From: Nitrospirota bacterium
GTDB taxonomy: Bacteria; JACPQY01
Assembly: GCA_016190245.1 (NCBI GenBank)
Contig: JACPQY010000011.1
Span: forward strand, 62,001-126,000
Reading direction: 5' to 3'
Length of the DNA stretch: 64,000 nucleotides
Made by a program: the position numbers and the translations under genes. The notes beneath the pieces were generated by a model. That model did no database searches and was not told where the DNA came from. It was given only the letters and a program-made list of their open reading frames with translations. Below are positions 1 to 7,433 of this stretch, piece by piece. Position 1 is the stretch's first letter, and each line of letters begins with the position of its first letter.

Positions 1-400
1 CAATCCCCGGCCGCACCGGCGCACCCAGCGGCGAGAGGCTTCCGTATCGGTGGAGCAACGCGTTGACGAGCGTGCCGCATGCCACGCCTGCGCCCGGATG
101 AACCACCATGCCGGCGGGCTTGTTGACGACCACGAGATCGTTATCCTCGTGGAGGATGTCCAGGGCGATCGCCTCCCTTCCCAGTTCGACCGCGGCCGGC
201 GGAGCCAGATCCGCGGTCACCTCGTCTCCCGGGCGAAGCCGGTAGGAGGCTTTCACCGTGTGACCTCCTACGCGGATTTCGCCTGCCTCGATCCCCTCTT
301 GGAGCCGCGACCGCGACAATTCCGGCAGGACTTGGCGCAGCCACAGGTCTAGCCGCACGGGCGGATCGGTTGGCCCCTCGAAACGGCGAACCGTCTTCAT
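1..400 (-). CDS. RluA/RluD-family pseudouridine synthase, 3' part outside window
   Basis: This partial gene is missing from the ORF track because it runs off the left edge. From ATG at 400 it reads an N-terminal S4-like RNA-binding segment (RLDLWLRQVLPELSRSRLQ, then VGG and a 'RLRPGDEV' stretch), followed by the start of the synthase domain with VVNKPAGMVVHPG and GTLVNALLHR. That linker plus VNKPAGxxVHPG is characteristic of RluA/RluD/RluC enzymes, which convert uridine to pseudouridine in 23S rRNA. The catalytic Asp of the HRLD motif would lie just beyond the edge. A GTG two codons upstream is an alternative start. It is downstream of, and co-directional with, the patatin gene (52 bp gap). 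Family call is firm; the exact paralogue cannot be decided. Confidence 0.85.
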   Translation of the reverse strand, partial: MKTVRRFEGPTDPPVRLDLWLRQVLPELSRSRLQEGIEAGEIRVGGHTVKASYRLRPGDEVTADLAPPAAVELGREAIALDILHEDNDLVVVNKPAGMVVHPGAGVACGTLVNALLHRYGSLSPLGAPVRPGI

Positions 401-452
401 CTTCACGGGGTCAATTCTGAATATTGACTTCTCGACGGATCGCTTCGCCCCC

Positions 453-1361
453 TCAGTCGATCCAAGGCGTCAGATACCGCAGGATTCGCTTCGGGGTCGA
501 ACGCCGGATCGCGGCCTTGAGTTCCTCGAGGCCCGCCCGGGCCGTTTCTTCTCCGCGGACGAGCGCGCGTTCGAGCTGTGAGAAATCGGCCCAGTGCACC
601 TCGGGCATCGTGGGACGCCACAGGAGATCGGCTTCCTCGCACAGGAGCCTCATGAGCCGTTTGCGCGCGACGAAGTTGGCGCGGTTGATGATCTCCAAGC
701 TGTGGCCCAGCTCCGTCACGCGGTCCAGTTCCTCTCCGACGTCCACGGCCAGCACGAATTCAGCGCCCAGTCGATAGGCCGGACGGATCGGCACTTGGTC
801 TATCCACCCGCCGTCCACTAGTGTGCGACCGTCCAGCCGGATCGGGGGCAGGAGCCCCGGGATCGCGGCGCTGGCCGCCACCGCCTGCCGCAACGGCCCC
901 TTCGTGAGCACCACTTCTTCGCCCTTGACGAGGTCCGTGGCCACCACCGCGAAGGGAACGCTCAAATCCTCGATCTTCACGTCCGGCAGGACGCTCGCTA
1001 TGATATCCATGTAGAGATCCTCGCGCACGTAGGACGCGCGGCGCATGGAGACAGTGTAGACGTAGCCCTTCTTCAGTGCCGCGGCTATCCCCGAGAACCG
1101 ACCGCCCTGTTCCTCCTGGAGCTGCTGCCGGAAGAATCCGATGCGGCTCTTGTAGAAAAGCGGCCCCGTGAGGAACCGCTTCACGCGTTCGGTGATCTCC
1201 GCGATGTCGTTGTGGACGATGTAAAGGGCCCCGATGATCGCGCCCATGCTCGTCCCTGTCAGGGCTTGAACCCGGATTCCGTTTTCCTTGAGCACCTTCA
1301 GGATGCCGATGTGGGCGAGGCCGCGCGCCGCGCCGCCGCCCAAGGCCAGGCCGATCTTCAT
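453..1361 (-). CDS. patatin-like phospholipase (RssA/YchK-type)
   Basis: A 302-residue patatin-domain protein expected to hydrolyse acyl esters with a Ser-Asp dyad. The oxyanion-hole glycines GGGAARG are at residues 8-14, the nucleophile elbow GTSMG at 36-40 (Ser38) and the catalytic Asp motif DGG at 183-185, so the active site looks complete. No signal peptide is visible, so it is probably cytoplasmic or membrane-associated. An AAGGTG Shine-Dalgarno lies upstream of ATG 1361. The start codon overlaps the stop of a 39-codon ORF (1358-1477) that begins with a copy of this gene's own first codons. Substrate unknown. Confidence 0.9.
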   Translation of the reverse strand: MKIGLALGGGAARGLAHIGILKVLKENGIRVQALTGTSMGAIIGALYIVHNDIAEITERVKRFLTGPLFYKSRIGFFRQQLQEEQGGRFSGIAAALKKGYVYTVSMRRASYVREDLYMDIIASVLPDVKIEDLSVPFAVVATDLVKGEEVVLTKGPLRQAVAASAAIPGLLPPIRLDGRTLVDGGWIDQVPIRPAYRLGAEFVLAVDVGEELDRVTELGHSLEIINRANFVARKRLMRLLCEEADLLWRPTMPEVHWADFSQLERALVRGEETARAGLEELKAAIRRSTPKRILRYLTPWID

Positions 1362-1479
1362 GGCGACACCTTGGTGGCGGCAGTCCGCTCAGCGCGGACT
1401 CGGCGTCCTGCCTCGCGCGGCACCGCGACTGTCCTGTCGCAGGCCGCGGCGCCGCCCAAGGCCAGGCCGATCTTCATGG
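1335..1479. repeat. 29-bp direct repeat flanking the patatin start
   Basis: The string beginning GCCGCCCAAGGCCAGG and ending CTTCATGG is present at 1335-1363 and again, identical over 29 bp, at 1451-1479. The first copy is the 5' end of the patatin coding sequence; the second is in its upstream region. The copies are 116 bp apart in the same orientation, as expected for a local tandem duplication whose intervening part has diverged. Confidence 0.8.
1358..1477 (-). CDS. 39-codon mini-ORF coupled to the patatin gene (duplicated start region)
   Basis: Starting at ATG 1477, this frame encodes MKIGLALGG, identical to the start of the downstream patatin protein, then diverges and stops with TGA overlapping the real ATG (ATGA at 1361-1358). 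The identity comes from a 29-bp exact duplication (1335-1363 and 1451-1479). No clear ribosome binding site precedes it. It may be a by-product of a local duplication, or it may feed ribosomes to the patatin start by translational coupling. Too short for the ORF track; expression unproven. Confidence 0.35.
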   Translation of the reverse strand: MKIGLALGGAAACDRTVAVPREAGRRVRAERTAATKVSP

Positions 1480-1561
1480 GAACCGCTATCGGCTTTCAGC
1501 CATCAGCATTCAGCACGAACCTCGGAGCTGCAGGGCCACGAAAGGCGTTCGCAAGTCTCTT

Positions 1562-1616
1562 GTCATGCCCGCGGAAGCGGGCATCCAGGCTGGATTCCCG
1601 TTTTCACGGGAATGAC
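1562..1616. repeat. REP-like dispersed palindromic element (two hairpins)
   Basis: The element reads GTCATGCCCGCGGAAGCGGG, a short linker, then CCCGTTTTCACGGGAATGAC. Each half folds as its own hairpin (ATGCCCGC/GCGGGCAT and ATTCCCGT/ACGGGAAT), and the two halves are also inverted relative to each other. Repeats of this 'GTCATTCCCG...CGGGAATCCAG' type are known as dispersed intergenic elements in many bacterial genomes. It lies between the HNH and patatin genes; the rest of 1478-1694 shows no gene. Confidence 0.75.
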
Positions 1617-1694
1617 GGATGAGAGGCAAACGGGAGCGAGCCCTTCGCAAGTCGTTGCCGTCACGCTAACTCGCCGTCGGCCCACCGCTGACCA

Positions 1695-2294
1695 CTAGTC
1701 TTCCTGCAATTTCGTGTTCCAATACGCGGCGTCCACGAAGCTCAGGAAGGGAAGCCACTCCTTCTTCACAAGATGGGAAGCGTTGAACTTGGACGTGGGC
1801 CACCACGCCGGCTTTACCGGCGCCCTCACGAGCCTCATACCCGCTTCCTGCGGCGTCCGGCCTCCTTTTCGCAAGTTGCACGGGATGCAGGAGCAAACGA
1901 TGTTCTCCCACGTGGTTCTTCCCCCGCGCGACCGTGGCTTGACGTGATCGAGGGTGAGTTCGTTCTTGGGGAAGTGGGCGCCGCAATACTGACACGTGTT
2001 GCGGTCGCGCAGATAGATGTTGAAGCGGTTGAATCGCACTTCGCGGCGCGGGATGCGGCTGTAGGTCTGCAGAAGGATCACTTTCGGGATCCGGATGAAA
2101 CCCTGAATGGTCCCCAGCGCGCCGTCCCCGCGCGCCGCCGCCAGCTCCCGCCACGAGTCGAAATCGAAGATCCGAAGTTCCTCGTCCACCGCCGCGGCCG
2201 CACCCTTGTAGAGAAGCACCAGAGCCTTGCGGGCCGTCGTGACATCGATCGCCATGTACGACCGATTGAGAACGAGGACGGCGCTGCCGAGCAT
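1695..2294 (-). CDS. HNH endonuclease family protein
   Basis: A 199-residue protein with a C-terminal HNH nuclease fold. CxxC (C101, C104) and CxxC (C136, C139) form the likely structural zinc site, and TLDHVKPRSRGG (115-125) with N131 supplies the catalytic His and metal ligands. The ~95-residue N-terminal part (VLVLNRSYMAIDVTTARKAL) is typical of the stand-alone HNH family found in many bacterial chromosomes, whose role is poorly defined. It sits 18 bp after the small ORF 2313-2660 and is probably co-transcribed with it. No mobile-element context is seen. Confidence 0.85.
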   Translation of the reverse strand: MLGSAVLVLNRSYMAIDVTTARKALVLLYKGAAAAVDEELRIFDFDSWRELAAARGDGALGTIQGFIRIPKVILLQTYSRIPRREVRFNRFNIYLRDRNTCQYCGAHFPKNELTLDHVKPRSRGGRTTWENIVCSCIPCNLRKGGRTPQEAGMRLVRAPVKPAWWPTSKFNASHLVKKEWLPFLSFVDAAYWNTKLQED

Positions 2295-2312
2295 GGCTCG
2301 TGGATCCGGAGG

Positions 2313-2660
2313 TTAGCGGCCCTTGTCCTTCTTTCGGTCGAATCGGACGGTGGCCGTCAGAGTCACTTCCATGCCATCCAGAACCTTCTTCGTTTCCTCC
2401 GCCACGTTGACGTGACGCAGGTAGTCGCCGATCTCCTTGGCCAGAAGGTTCAGGAACTCCTTCTGTGCTTTCTGAACCGATCCGACCGCCGCGCCGATGA
2501 TCTGTTGAGGCACCTTGCCCTCCCTCAGCACGCCCCGCACGGCTCCTTCCGTTGCCGAGAGTGTACCGAGCCCCACCGAGATGGCCCGCTTTAGCAGGCC
2601 ACCGGAGCGTGGAGCGGACGCGTCTCCATCTGGATCTGGTTGGCCGGTCCTCCTGGGCAT
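2313..2660 (-). CDS. uncharacterised 115-aa protein (small, helical)
   Basis: Not recognised with certainty. The N-terminus is polar and proline-rich; residues from about 22 (GLLKRAISVGLGTLSATEGAV) are amphipathic-helical, and the tail has EIGDYLRHVNVAEETKKVL followed by a short alternating strand-like segment and a basic end. It has no signal peptide and no cysteine. Size and helix content are phasin-like, and other PHA genes occur at 44.7-45.7 kb, but the resemblance is too weak for a call. A strong promoter (TTGAAT-17-TACATT) ends 9 nt before ATG 2660. The gene precedes the HNH gene. Confidence 0.6.
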   Translation of the reverse strand: MPRRTGQPDPDGDASAPRSGGLLKRAISVGLGTLSATEGAVRGVLREGKVPQQIIGAAVGSVQKAQKEFLNLLAKEIGDYLRHVNVAEETKKVLDGMEVTLTATVRFDRKKDKGR

Positions 2661-2669
2661 GACTGTCGG

Positions 2670-2698
2670 AATGTAGCCCCGATTCCGCTCGAATTCAA
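2670..2698 (-). promoter_or_regulatory. sigma-70-type promoter of orf115-HNH, near-leaderless
   Basis: On the minus strand TTGAAT (2698-2693), a 17-bp spacer and TACATT (2675-2670) match the vegetative consensus well. Only 9 nt separate the -10 box from ATG 2660, so the transcript should begin within a few bases of the start codon, with no room for a Shine-Dalgarno. Confidence 0.6.
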
Positions 2699-2767
2699 GC
2701 TCGCGGCAGTCCCCCCCCCGGCGCGTTCGGCTTCCTTTTGGCAGTGCCTTCTGGTAGTCGTCGAGGC

Positions 2768-4144
2768 ATGGAGAGCATTCTCGGGAGGCGGGCCCGCTCC
2801 CACCTCGCCCTCTGCCTCGCCGTCCTCATCGGGTTCGCGCCGGCGCGTAGAGCTTGGGCCGCGGGCTACACCGTGCCGGACACGGGCGCGCGCGCCCTCG
2901 GTCGCGGCGGCGCGTTCGTGGCGCACCCCACGGATCTCACTGCCTTCTACTACAACCCGGCGGGCCTCAATGCCGTGGAAAACGGCGCGCTCGCCGGCTT
3001 GTGGCTGATCCACACAAGAGCCTCCTTCCAACGCGCCCCCGAGGGGGGGACCACGTTCGAGAAGGAAGACAACGGCTCCGCCTTCTTCTTCACGATCCCC
3101 GCGCTCGTCGTGGCCCACGATTTCGGCGTGCCCCGCTTCAAGGCCGCGGCCGGATTCGTCACCCCCCTCAGCGGGGGATACAAGTTCGATCGCCGCGGTC
3201 CGCAGCGGTACTCCGTCATCGATTCCGAGGTCGGCGAGGCCTTCTACGGCGCGGGGGGGGCGTACGAGATCGTGCCGGGACTTTCGCTGGGCGTCGAAGC
3301 CCTCTTTACCTGGATCTACGCCCAGTTCGATCAGGCCTACACCGTGAGCCTCAATCGAGAAGACCACCCGGAGTCGGACGGTTTCTTCCACATGAACGCT
3401 GAGGCCGTGAACGTGCCCACATTCATGGTCGGTGTTCGTTACGCGCGCGGACGGCTGCACGCCGGCGCTTCCTACCAACCGCCCATCTCTCCGAAACTGA
3501 AGGGCGACGTGTCCGTCCAGCAGGACGCCGACTTCCAAACCATCCCGATCCGGATCGACGCCTCGAAGGGCATCACCGTGCCGCTCGATCTCCCCGCCCA
3601 GTTTCGGCTCGGGCTCGGCTACGAGGTGACCGCCCGCGTCTACGTCGAGGGCAACTTCACTTACACCCAGTGGGAGGATCTCCAGGAACTGGTAGCCGAC
3701 CTCGAGAGCAGCACGTTCACTCTTGCCGAGCCGATTCTCGGAATCATCGACAAGATCGACATCAACGACGTGGTCATGCCGCTCAAGTTCGAGAACTCCT
3801 ACGATGTTCGGTTGGGGGCCGACTGGCACGTTCTGCCCGCGTGGACCCTCCGGGCGGGCGGCCTCTACGAGACCTCGGCTATTCCGCCGCAGACGCAAAC
3901 CCCTTCCCTCCAAGACGCGCCTAAGCTCCTCCTGGCCACTGGCGCAACATGGTCCGTTGCTCGCTGGTCGTTCGATCTAGGCCTGGGATACCTCTTCTAC
4001 GAGGACCGCACTGTTGAAGACAGCGAGGTCGAGTGGGTCAACGCGCTGGAGGATATGAATCTGGGACCCGCCAAGTCCGTCGGCAATGGCACGTACGAGC
4101 ACGCCATCTCCAACCTCTCTCTGGCTGCAACCTATCGGTGGTAG
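2768..4144 (+). CDS. FadL/OMPP1-family outer-membrane transport protein
   Basis: A 458-residue outer-membrane beta-barrel of the long-chain fatty acid/hydrocarbon transporter family. ATG 2768 is preferred over the track's upstream TTG because it gives a signal peptide (hydrophobic ALCLAVLIGFAP, cleavage after AWA). The mature N-terminus shows the family hallmark: GARALGRGGAFVAHPTDLTAFYYNPAGL. Alternating amphipathic strands fill the rest, and the protein ends in AATYRW, the aromatic C-terminus expected for BAM-dependent insertion. It is probably a porin for hydrophobic substrates. It is transcribed rightward, ahead of the molybdopterin oxidoreductase but with an 83-bp gap. Confidence 0.88.
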   Translation: MESILGRRARSHLALCLAVLIGFAPARRAWAAGYTVPDTGARALGRGGAFVAHPTDLTAFYYNPAGLNAVENGALAGLWLIHTRASFQRAPEGGTTFEKEDNGSAFFFTIPALVVAHDFGVPRFKAAAGFVTPLSGGYKFDRRGPQRYSVIDSEVGEAFYGAGGAYEIVPGLSLGVEALFTWIYAQFDQAYTVSLNREDHPESDGFFHMNAEAVNVPTFMVGVRYARGRLHAGASYQPPISPKLKGDVSVQQDADFQTIPIRIDASKGITVPLDLPAQFRLGLGYEVTARVYVEGNFTYTQWEDLQELVADLESSTFTLAEPILGIIDKIDINDVVMPLKFENSYDVRLGADWHVLPAWTLRAGGLYETSAIPPQTQTPSLQDAPKLLLATGATWSVARWSFDLGLGYLFYEDRTVEDSEVEWVNALEDMNLGPAKSVGNGTYEHAISNLSLAATYRW

Positions 4145-4227
4145 GTGGTGACACGCGTCTTGTGTCATTGCGAGGGAGCGCATCGACCGAAGAAACCTCG
4201 GACGTGCTCTATGACACAGATTGCAAA

Positions 4228-6324
4228 ATGAAGCCTGACCCCACGGTGACGTTCTGCAGGGTTTGTGAGCCGGGCTGCGGCCTGACCGTCACGCGCGATG
4301 AAGAAGGCCGCCCCACGGGCTTGAGGCCGGACCGGTCGCATCCCGGCACGCTCGGATTCGCCTGCGCTCTGGGGACGCAATTCCTCGCCACGGCCACCCA
4401 CCCCTCGCGGATACTCGCTCCGCTTCTCAGGGATGAGTCCGGCGAACTCGTCGCCGCGCGCTGGGAGGCCGCTCTCGACCAAGTCGGCCGAACCCTCGAG
4501 CGAATCCGAAAAGAGCACGGCCCCCACAGCATCGGCGTCTACATGGGTGAACCGGCAGGTTACGGCCTGATGACGCTGCTGGCCACCCCGGCGTTTGTGA
4601 AGGCCATCGGTACGCGCAACGCCTTCAGCTCCGCCCCGCAGGATTGCAACAACAAGTTCTGGGCCGCGCGCGAGATCTACGGCCACGAGGCAATCCACCC
4701 GATCCCGGACTTCGATCGCTGCGACCTCGCCGTGATCGCGGGGATGAACCCGATGGTCAGCAAGGGAAGCTATCTGTTCCTCCCCCACGGCATGGAGAAG
4801 ATCCGGGCCGTCGAGAAACGTGGGGGGCGCGTCTGGTGGATTGATCCACGGCGGACCGAGAGCGTACGATCAGTGGGACGGCACCTGCCGATTCGCCCCG
4901 GCACGGACGCGTTGCTCCTCACGTGGCTCGTCCAGCAGGTGGCACAGACACCAGGGTGGGCCGAGGCGGTGAAGATCACCCCTACGTTGAACCCTCTCCT
5001 GGCCGATCTGCCCGCCGTGTCGTTGGACGATCTGGCGCGCATGACGGATCTCGACCCCAAAGCCATTCTCTCCCTTCGGGATGACCTCCTCCAAGCACGC
5101 TCGCCCATCATCCACATGAGCGTGGGGGTCAACTTCGGGCCCTTCGGGTCGCTCTGCTACGTCCTCCTCCACGCTCTCATGCTGGGGTTGGGCAACGTGG
5201 ATCGCGACGGCGGGTGGCTGTATCACCCGTTCGGCCTTTGGCTGGGCCGGCACAGCAAACTCCTGGGGATCGGCACTCAACGCGCAAAGAGCCGGATCGG
5301 CGGCTTCGAACCCGTCCTCGATTCCCAGCCGGGCGCGATCCTCGCCGGCGAAATCCTCACACCGGGTCCGGATCGCATCCGCGCTCTGATCGTGATTGCC
5401 GGCAACCCGCTCTGGTCCATCCCCGGAGAAACGAAACTCAGAGAAGCCCTCAAGGCCCTCGACCTGCTGATCGTTATTGACCTCTTCCGCGGCCAAACGG
5501 CGGAACTGGCGCACGCGATCTTGCCCGGGCGCACTTGGCTGGAGCGGGCGGATTTTTCCACGCTCGGCACGGTGATCCAGAACCGCACGTGGCTCTCCTA
5601 CTCGGCGCCGGTGCTCGAGCCGTTGGGCGAATCGAAATCCGAATGGGAGATCCTGTTTCGCATCCTATCGGCAATGCATGTCGGCGGGCCCTTCCGAAGG
5701 CTTCTCCACGGGGCGCTCGCGCGGTGGGACCACGACCGATGGCTTGTCAGAGCCCAAGCGCTCCTTCGCCGACTTTTCGATCGCCATGGACAAGGGAAGG
5801 GCCGGGCGATCCCGGTCGCCGGTCCATCGGCACAGGGAAACGCGAGCCGGGCTTCCCTCCATCCCGATCACACACTCCACCTCTGCACCCCGAACATCCT
5901 TGCCGAGACCAAGCGGTTTGTAGCGTGGTTCAGTCAGATCCGCTCAGAAACCCCAAGCCTCCATGGAGAAGACGGCTGGATCCCCGTGAGCCTGATCGGC
6001 CGGCGCCGGTCGCTCATGTACAATAGCTGGCATGGATCGGACGGTCCCGGCGGGGGCGACGGCACCGCACTTGTCCATCCAGCCACCGCGGCCCGGATCG
6101 GCCTTGCAACGGGTCAGCTCTTGGAGCTTCGATCCAACGGCGGCGAGACGCTGAAGATGTCATGGGAAGCATCGGATGGCCTACCCGAGAGTGTCGTTTC
6201 CGTTCCCCACGGACTCACCACCATCAATGTCAATCGCCTGCTCCCCTCCGGTGCGGAGTGGGTCGAACCCCTGAGCGGCCAGCACATCATGACCGGAATT
6301 CCGGCCTCTGCTCGTCGCGCCTGA
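4228..6324 (+). CDS. molybdopterin-dependent oxidoreductase (BisC/formate dehydrogenase-like superfamily)
   Basis: A 698-residue single-chain Mo/W-bis-MGD enzyme. The start at 4228 (MKPDPTV) puts the [4Fe-4S] ligands C10-x2-C13-x3-C17 ... C46 at the N-terminus, as in the family; the track's upstream extension overlaps nothing conserved. Further hallmarks are VIAGMNPMVSKGS and IVIAGNPLWSIPGE, typical MGD-binding loops, and a C-terminal dinucleotide-binding domain (MYNSWHG, HPATAARIGLATG, SVPHGL). Residues near the expected Mo ligand read SAPQDCNNK, and I cannot assign Cys, Sec or another ligand from this. No Tat signal and no electron-transfer or membrane-anchor subunit adjoin it, so partner and substrate are unknown. 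Confidence 0.88.
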   Translation: MKPDPTVTFCRVCEPGCGLTVTRDEEGRPTGLRPDRSHPGTLGFACALGTQFLATATHPSRILAPLLRDESGELVAARWEAALDQVGRTLERIRKEHGPHSIGVYMGEPAGYGLMTLLATPAFVKAIGTRNAFSSAPQDCNNKFWAAREIYGHEAIHPIPDFDRCDLAVIAGMNPMVSKGSYLFLPHGMEKIRAVEKRGGRVWWIDPRRTESVRSVGRHLPIRPGTDALLLTWLVQQVAQTPGWAEAVKITPTLNPLLADLPAVSLDDLARMTDLDPKAILSLRDDLLQARSPIIHMSVGVNFGPFGSLCYVLLHALMLGLGNVDRDGGWLYHPFGLWLGRHSKLLGIGTQRAKSRIGGFEPVLDSQPGAILAGEILTPGPDRIRALIVIAGNPLWSIPGETKLREALKALDLLIVIDLFRGQTAELAHAILPGRTWLERADFSTLGTVIQNRTWLSYSAPVLEPLGESKSEWEILFRILSAMHVGGPFRRLLHGALARWDHDRWLVRAQALLRRLFDRHGQGKGRAIPVAGPSAQGNASRASLHPDHTLHLCTPNILAETKRFVAWFSQIRSETPSLHGEDGWIPVSLIGRRRSLMYNSWHGSDGPGGGDGTALVHPATAARIGLATGQLLELRSNGGETLKMSWEASDGLPESVVSVPHGLTTINVNRLLPSGAEWVEPLSGQHIMTGIPASARRA

Positions 6325-6380
6325 GGCGGACTCTCCTTCGCTCCACAACCATCTCCCCGTGCCCAAACAGCCGGAGAAGC

Positions 6381-7433
6381 CTACTGCCGGGGGGGGGAGG
6401 CGTAGCGGAAGACGGGGAGAGGTTCGACGGTCGCTTCGCGGAGGCGATCGGCGGACGGACCGACGAGGACACGGGACAGATCCTCGTGTCGAGTGGTGAC
6501 GTAGGCGAGTGCGATCCACTCCGCCTCGCCCGGCAGCGGGGCCACTGAGCGCACCTCGCCGCAGGGTTTGGGATCGGTCGGTTGCAAGAAGACCGAATCG
6601 CCGTTCCGGACTTGGCCCGCCCCGGCGATCTTCAGTCGGCGCAAATGTCGTGCGGCTTGGCCGCGCTGAAGGATCCTCGTCACGAACTCCTGCCCCACGT
6701 AGCAGCCCTTATCGAAGCTGACGGCATAGTCCTCCAGACCGGTTTCGACCAGGAGGTTGGTCGCATCCATGTCCACGCCGTACCGCGGCCAGCCGGCCTC
6801 GATCCGGAGCCCCTCAAACTCTGCTTCTCCCACAGGCGAGATTCCGGGAACAAGACGGCTCAACGCGTCCAAGGCTTCCTCGGCGCGGTCACGTGACACG
6901 ACCACTTCCACGCCCGGCACGCCAAAGCGGTGGAAGCGGATGGCCTCGACTTCGATTGACCCAAGTCGCAGCCGAGTCGTCCAGACGGAGCCGCCTCCCT
7001 CCACCCCCCCACCCCTACTCTCCCCCTCCGGGGGGGAGGGGGGAAGAACGGCTTCGATGCCCACCCCCTGGAGTGAGAACACAGCCTTCGAGCCGCTCAA
7101 GTCTTCGAGTGCGACATCTTCCGAGACGATGAGCCGACCGAGCCCCTCCAGCAGGGGCGCAACGGGCGCGTAGAAACTGATGAGATCGAACCCGTCCCCC
7201 TCGCAAAGCACGAGGAAATCGGCCAGCACTTTCCCCTTGTTGGTCAGGAACGCCGAGTAGCAACCCTCCCCCGAGGCAAGATTGCTCACGTCGTTCGTCA
7301 CCATGTTCTGGAGGAACTCCCGCGCGTCCGCGCCGGTGACGCGCACGATCCCCGCCGAGGGCCAGACGTACAGTCCCCCCCCCGATGGGAGCCACACGCT
7401 CGTCGCGGGCGCTCCCTGCGACTGGCTGCTCAC
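6381..7433 (-). CDS. ygfZ: folate-binding Fe-S assembly protein YgfZ
   Basis: A 350-residue YgfZ/CAF17-type protein related to the glycine-cleavage T-protein. YgfZ supports maturation or repair of certain [4Fe-4S] enzymes with tetrahydrofolate. The signature KGCYVGQE is intact at 242-249, and the N-terminus has GADAREFLQNMVTNDV and FLTNKGKVLADF, both characteristic. A glycine/proline-rich insertion (PPSPPEGESRGGG, about 132-143) coincides with C-runs and may be lineage-specific. ATG 7433 overlaps the alaS stop by 4 bp (ATGA), so the two are translationally coupled. Confidence 0.92.
   Translation of the reverse strand: MSSQSQGAPATSVWLPSGGGLYVWPSAGIVRVTGADAREFLQNMVTNDVSNLASGEGCYSAFLTNKGKVLADFLVLCEGDGFDLISFYAPVAPLLEGLGRLIVSEDVALEDLSGSKAVFSLQGVGIEAVLPPSPPEGESRGGGVEGGGSVWTTRLRLGSIEVEAIRFHRFGVPGVEVVVSRDRAEEALDALSRLVPGISPVGEAEFEGLRIEAGWPRYGVDMDATNLLVETGLEDYAVSFDKGCYVGQEFVTRILQRGQAARHLRRLKIAGAGQVRNGDSVFLQPTDPKPCGEVRSVAPLPGEAEWIALAYVTTRHEDLSRVLVGPSADRLREATVEPLPVFRYASPPRQ

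Noticed and set aside
2591-3913. 440-aa minus-strand ORF over the FadL gene
   Set aside because: Shadow frame; the plus strand carries a FadL signal peptide, family motifs and an aromatic C-terminus.
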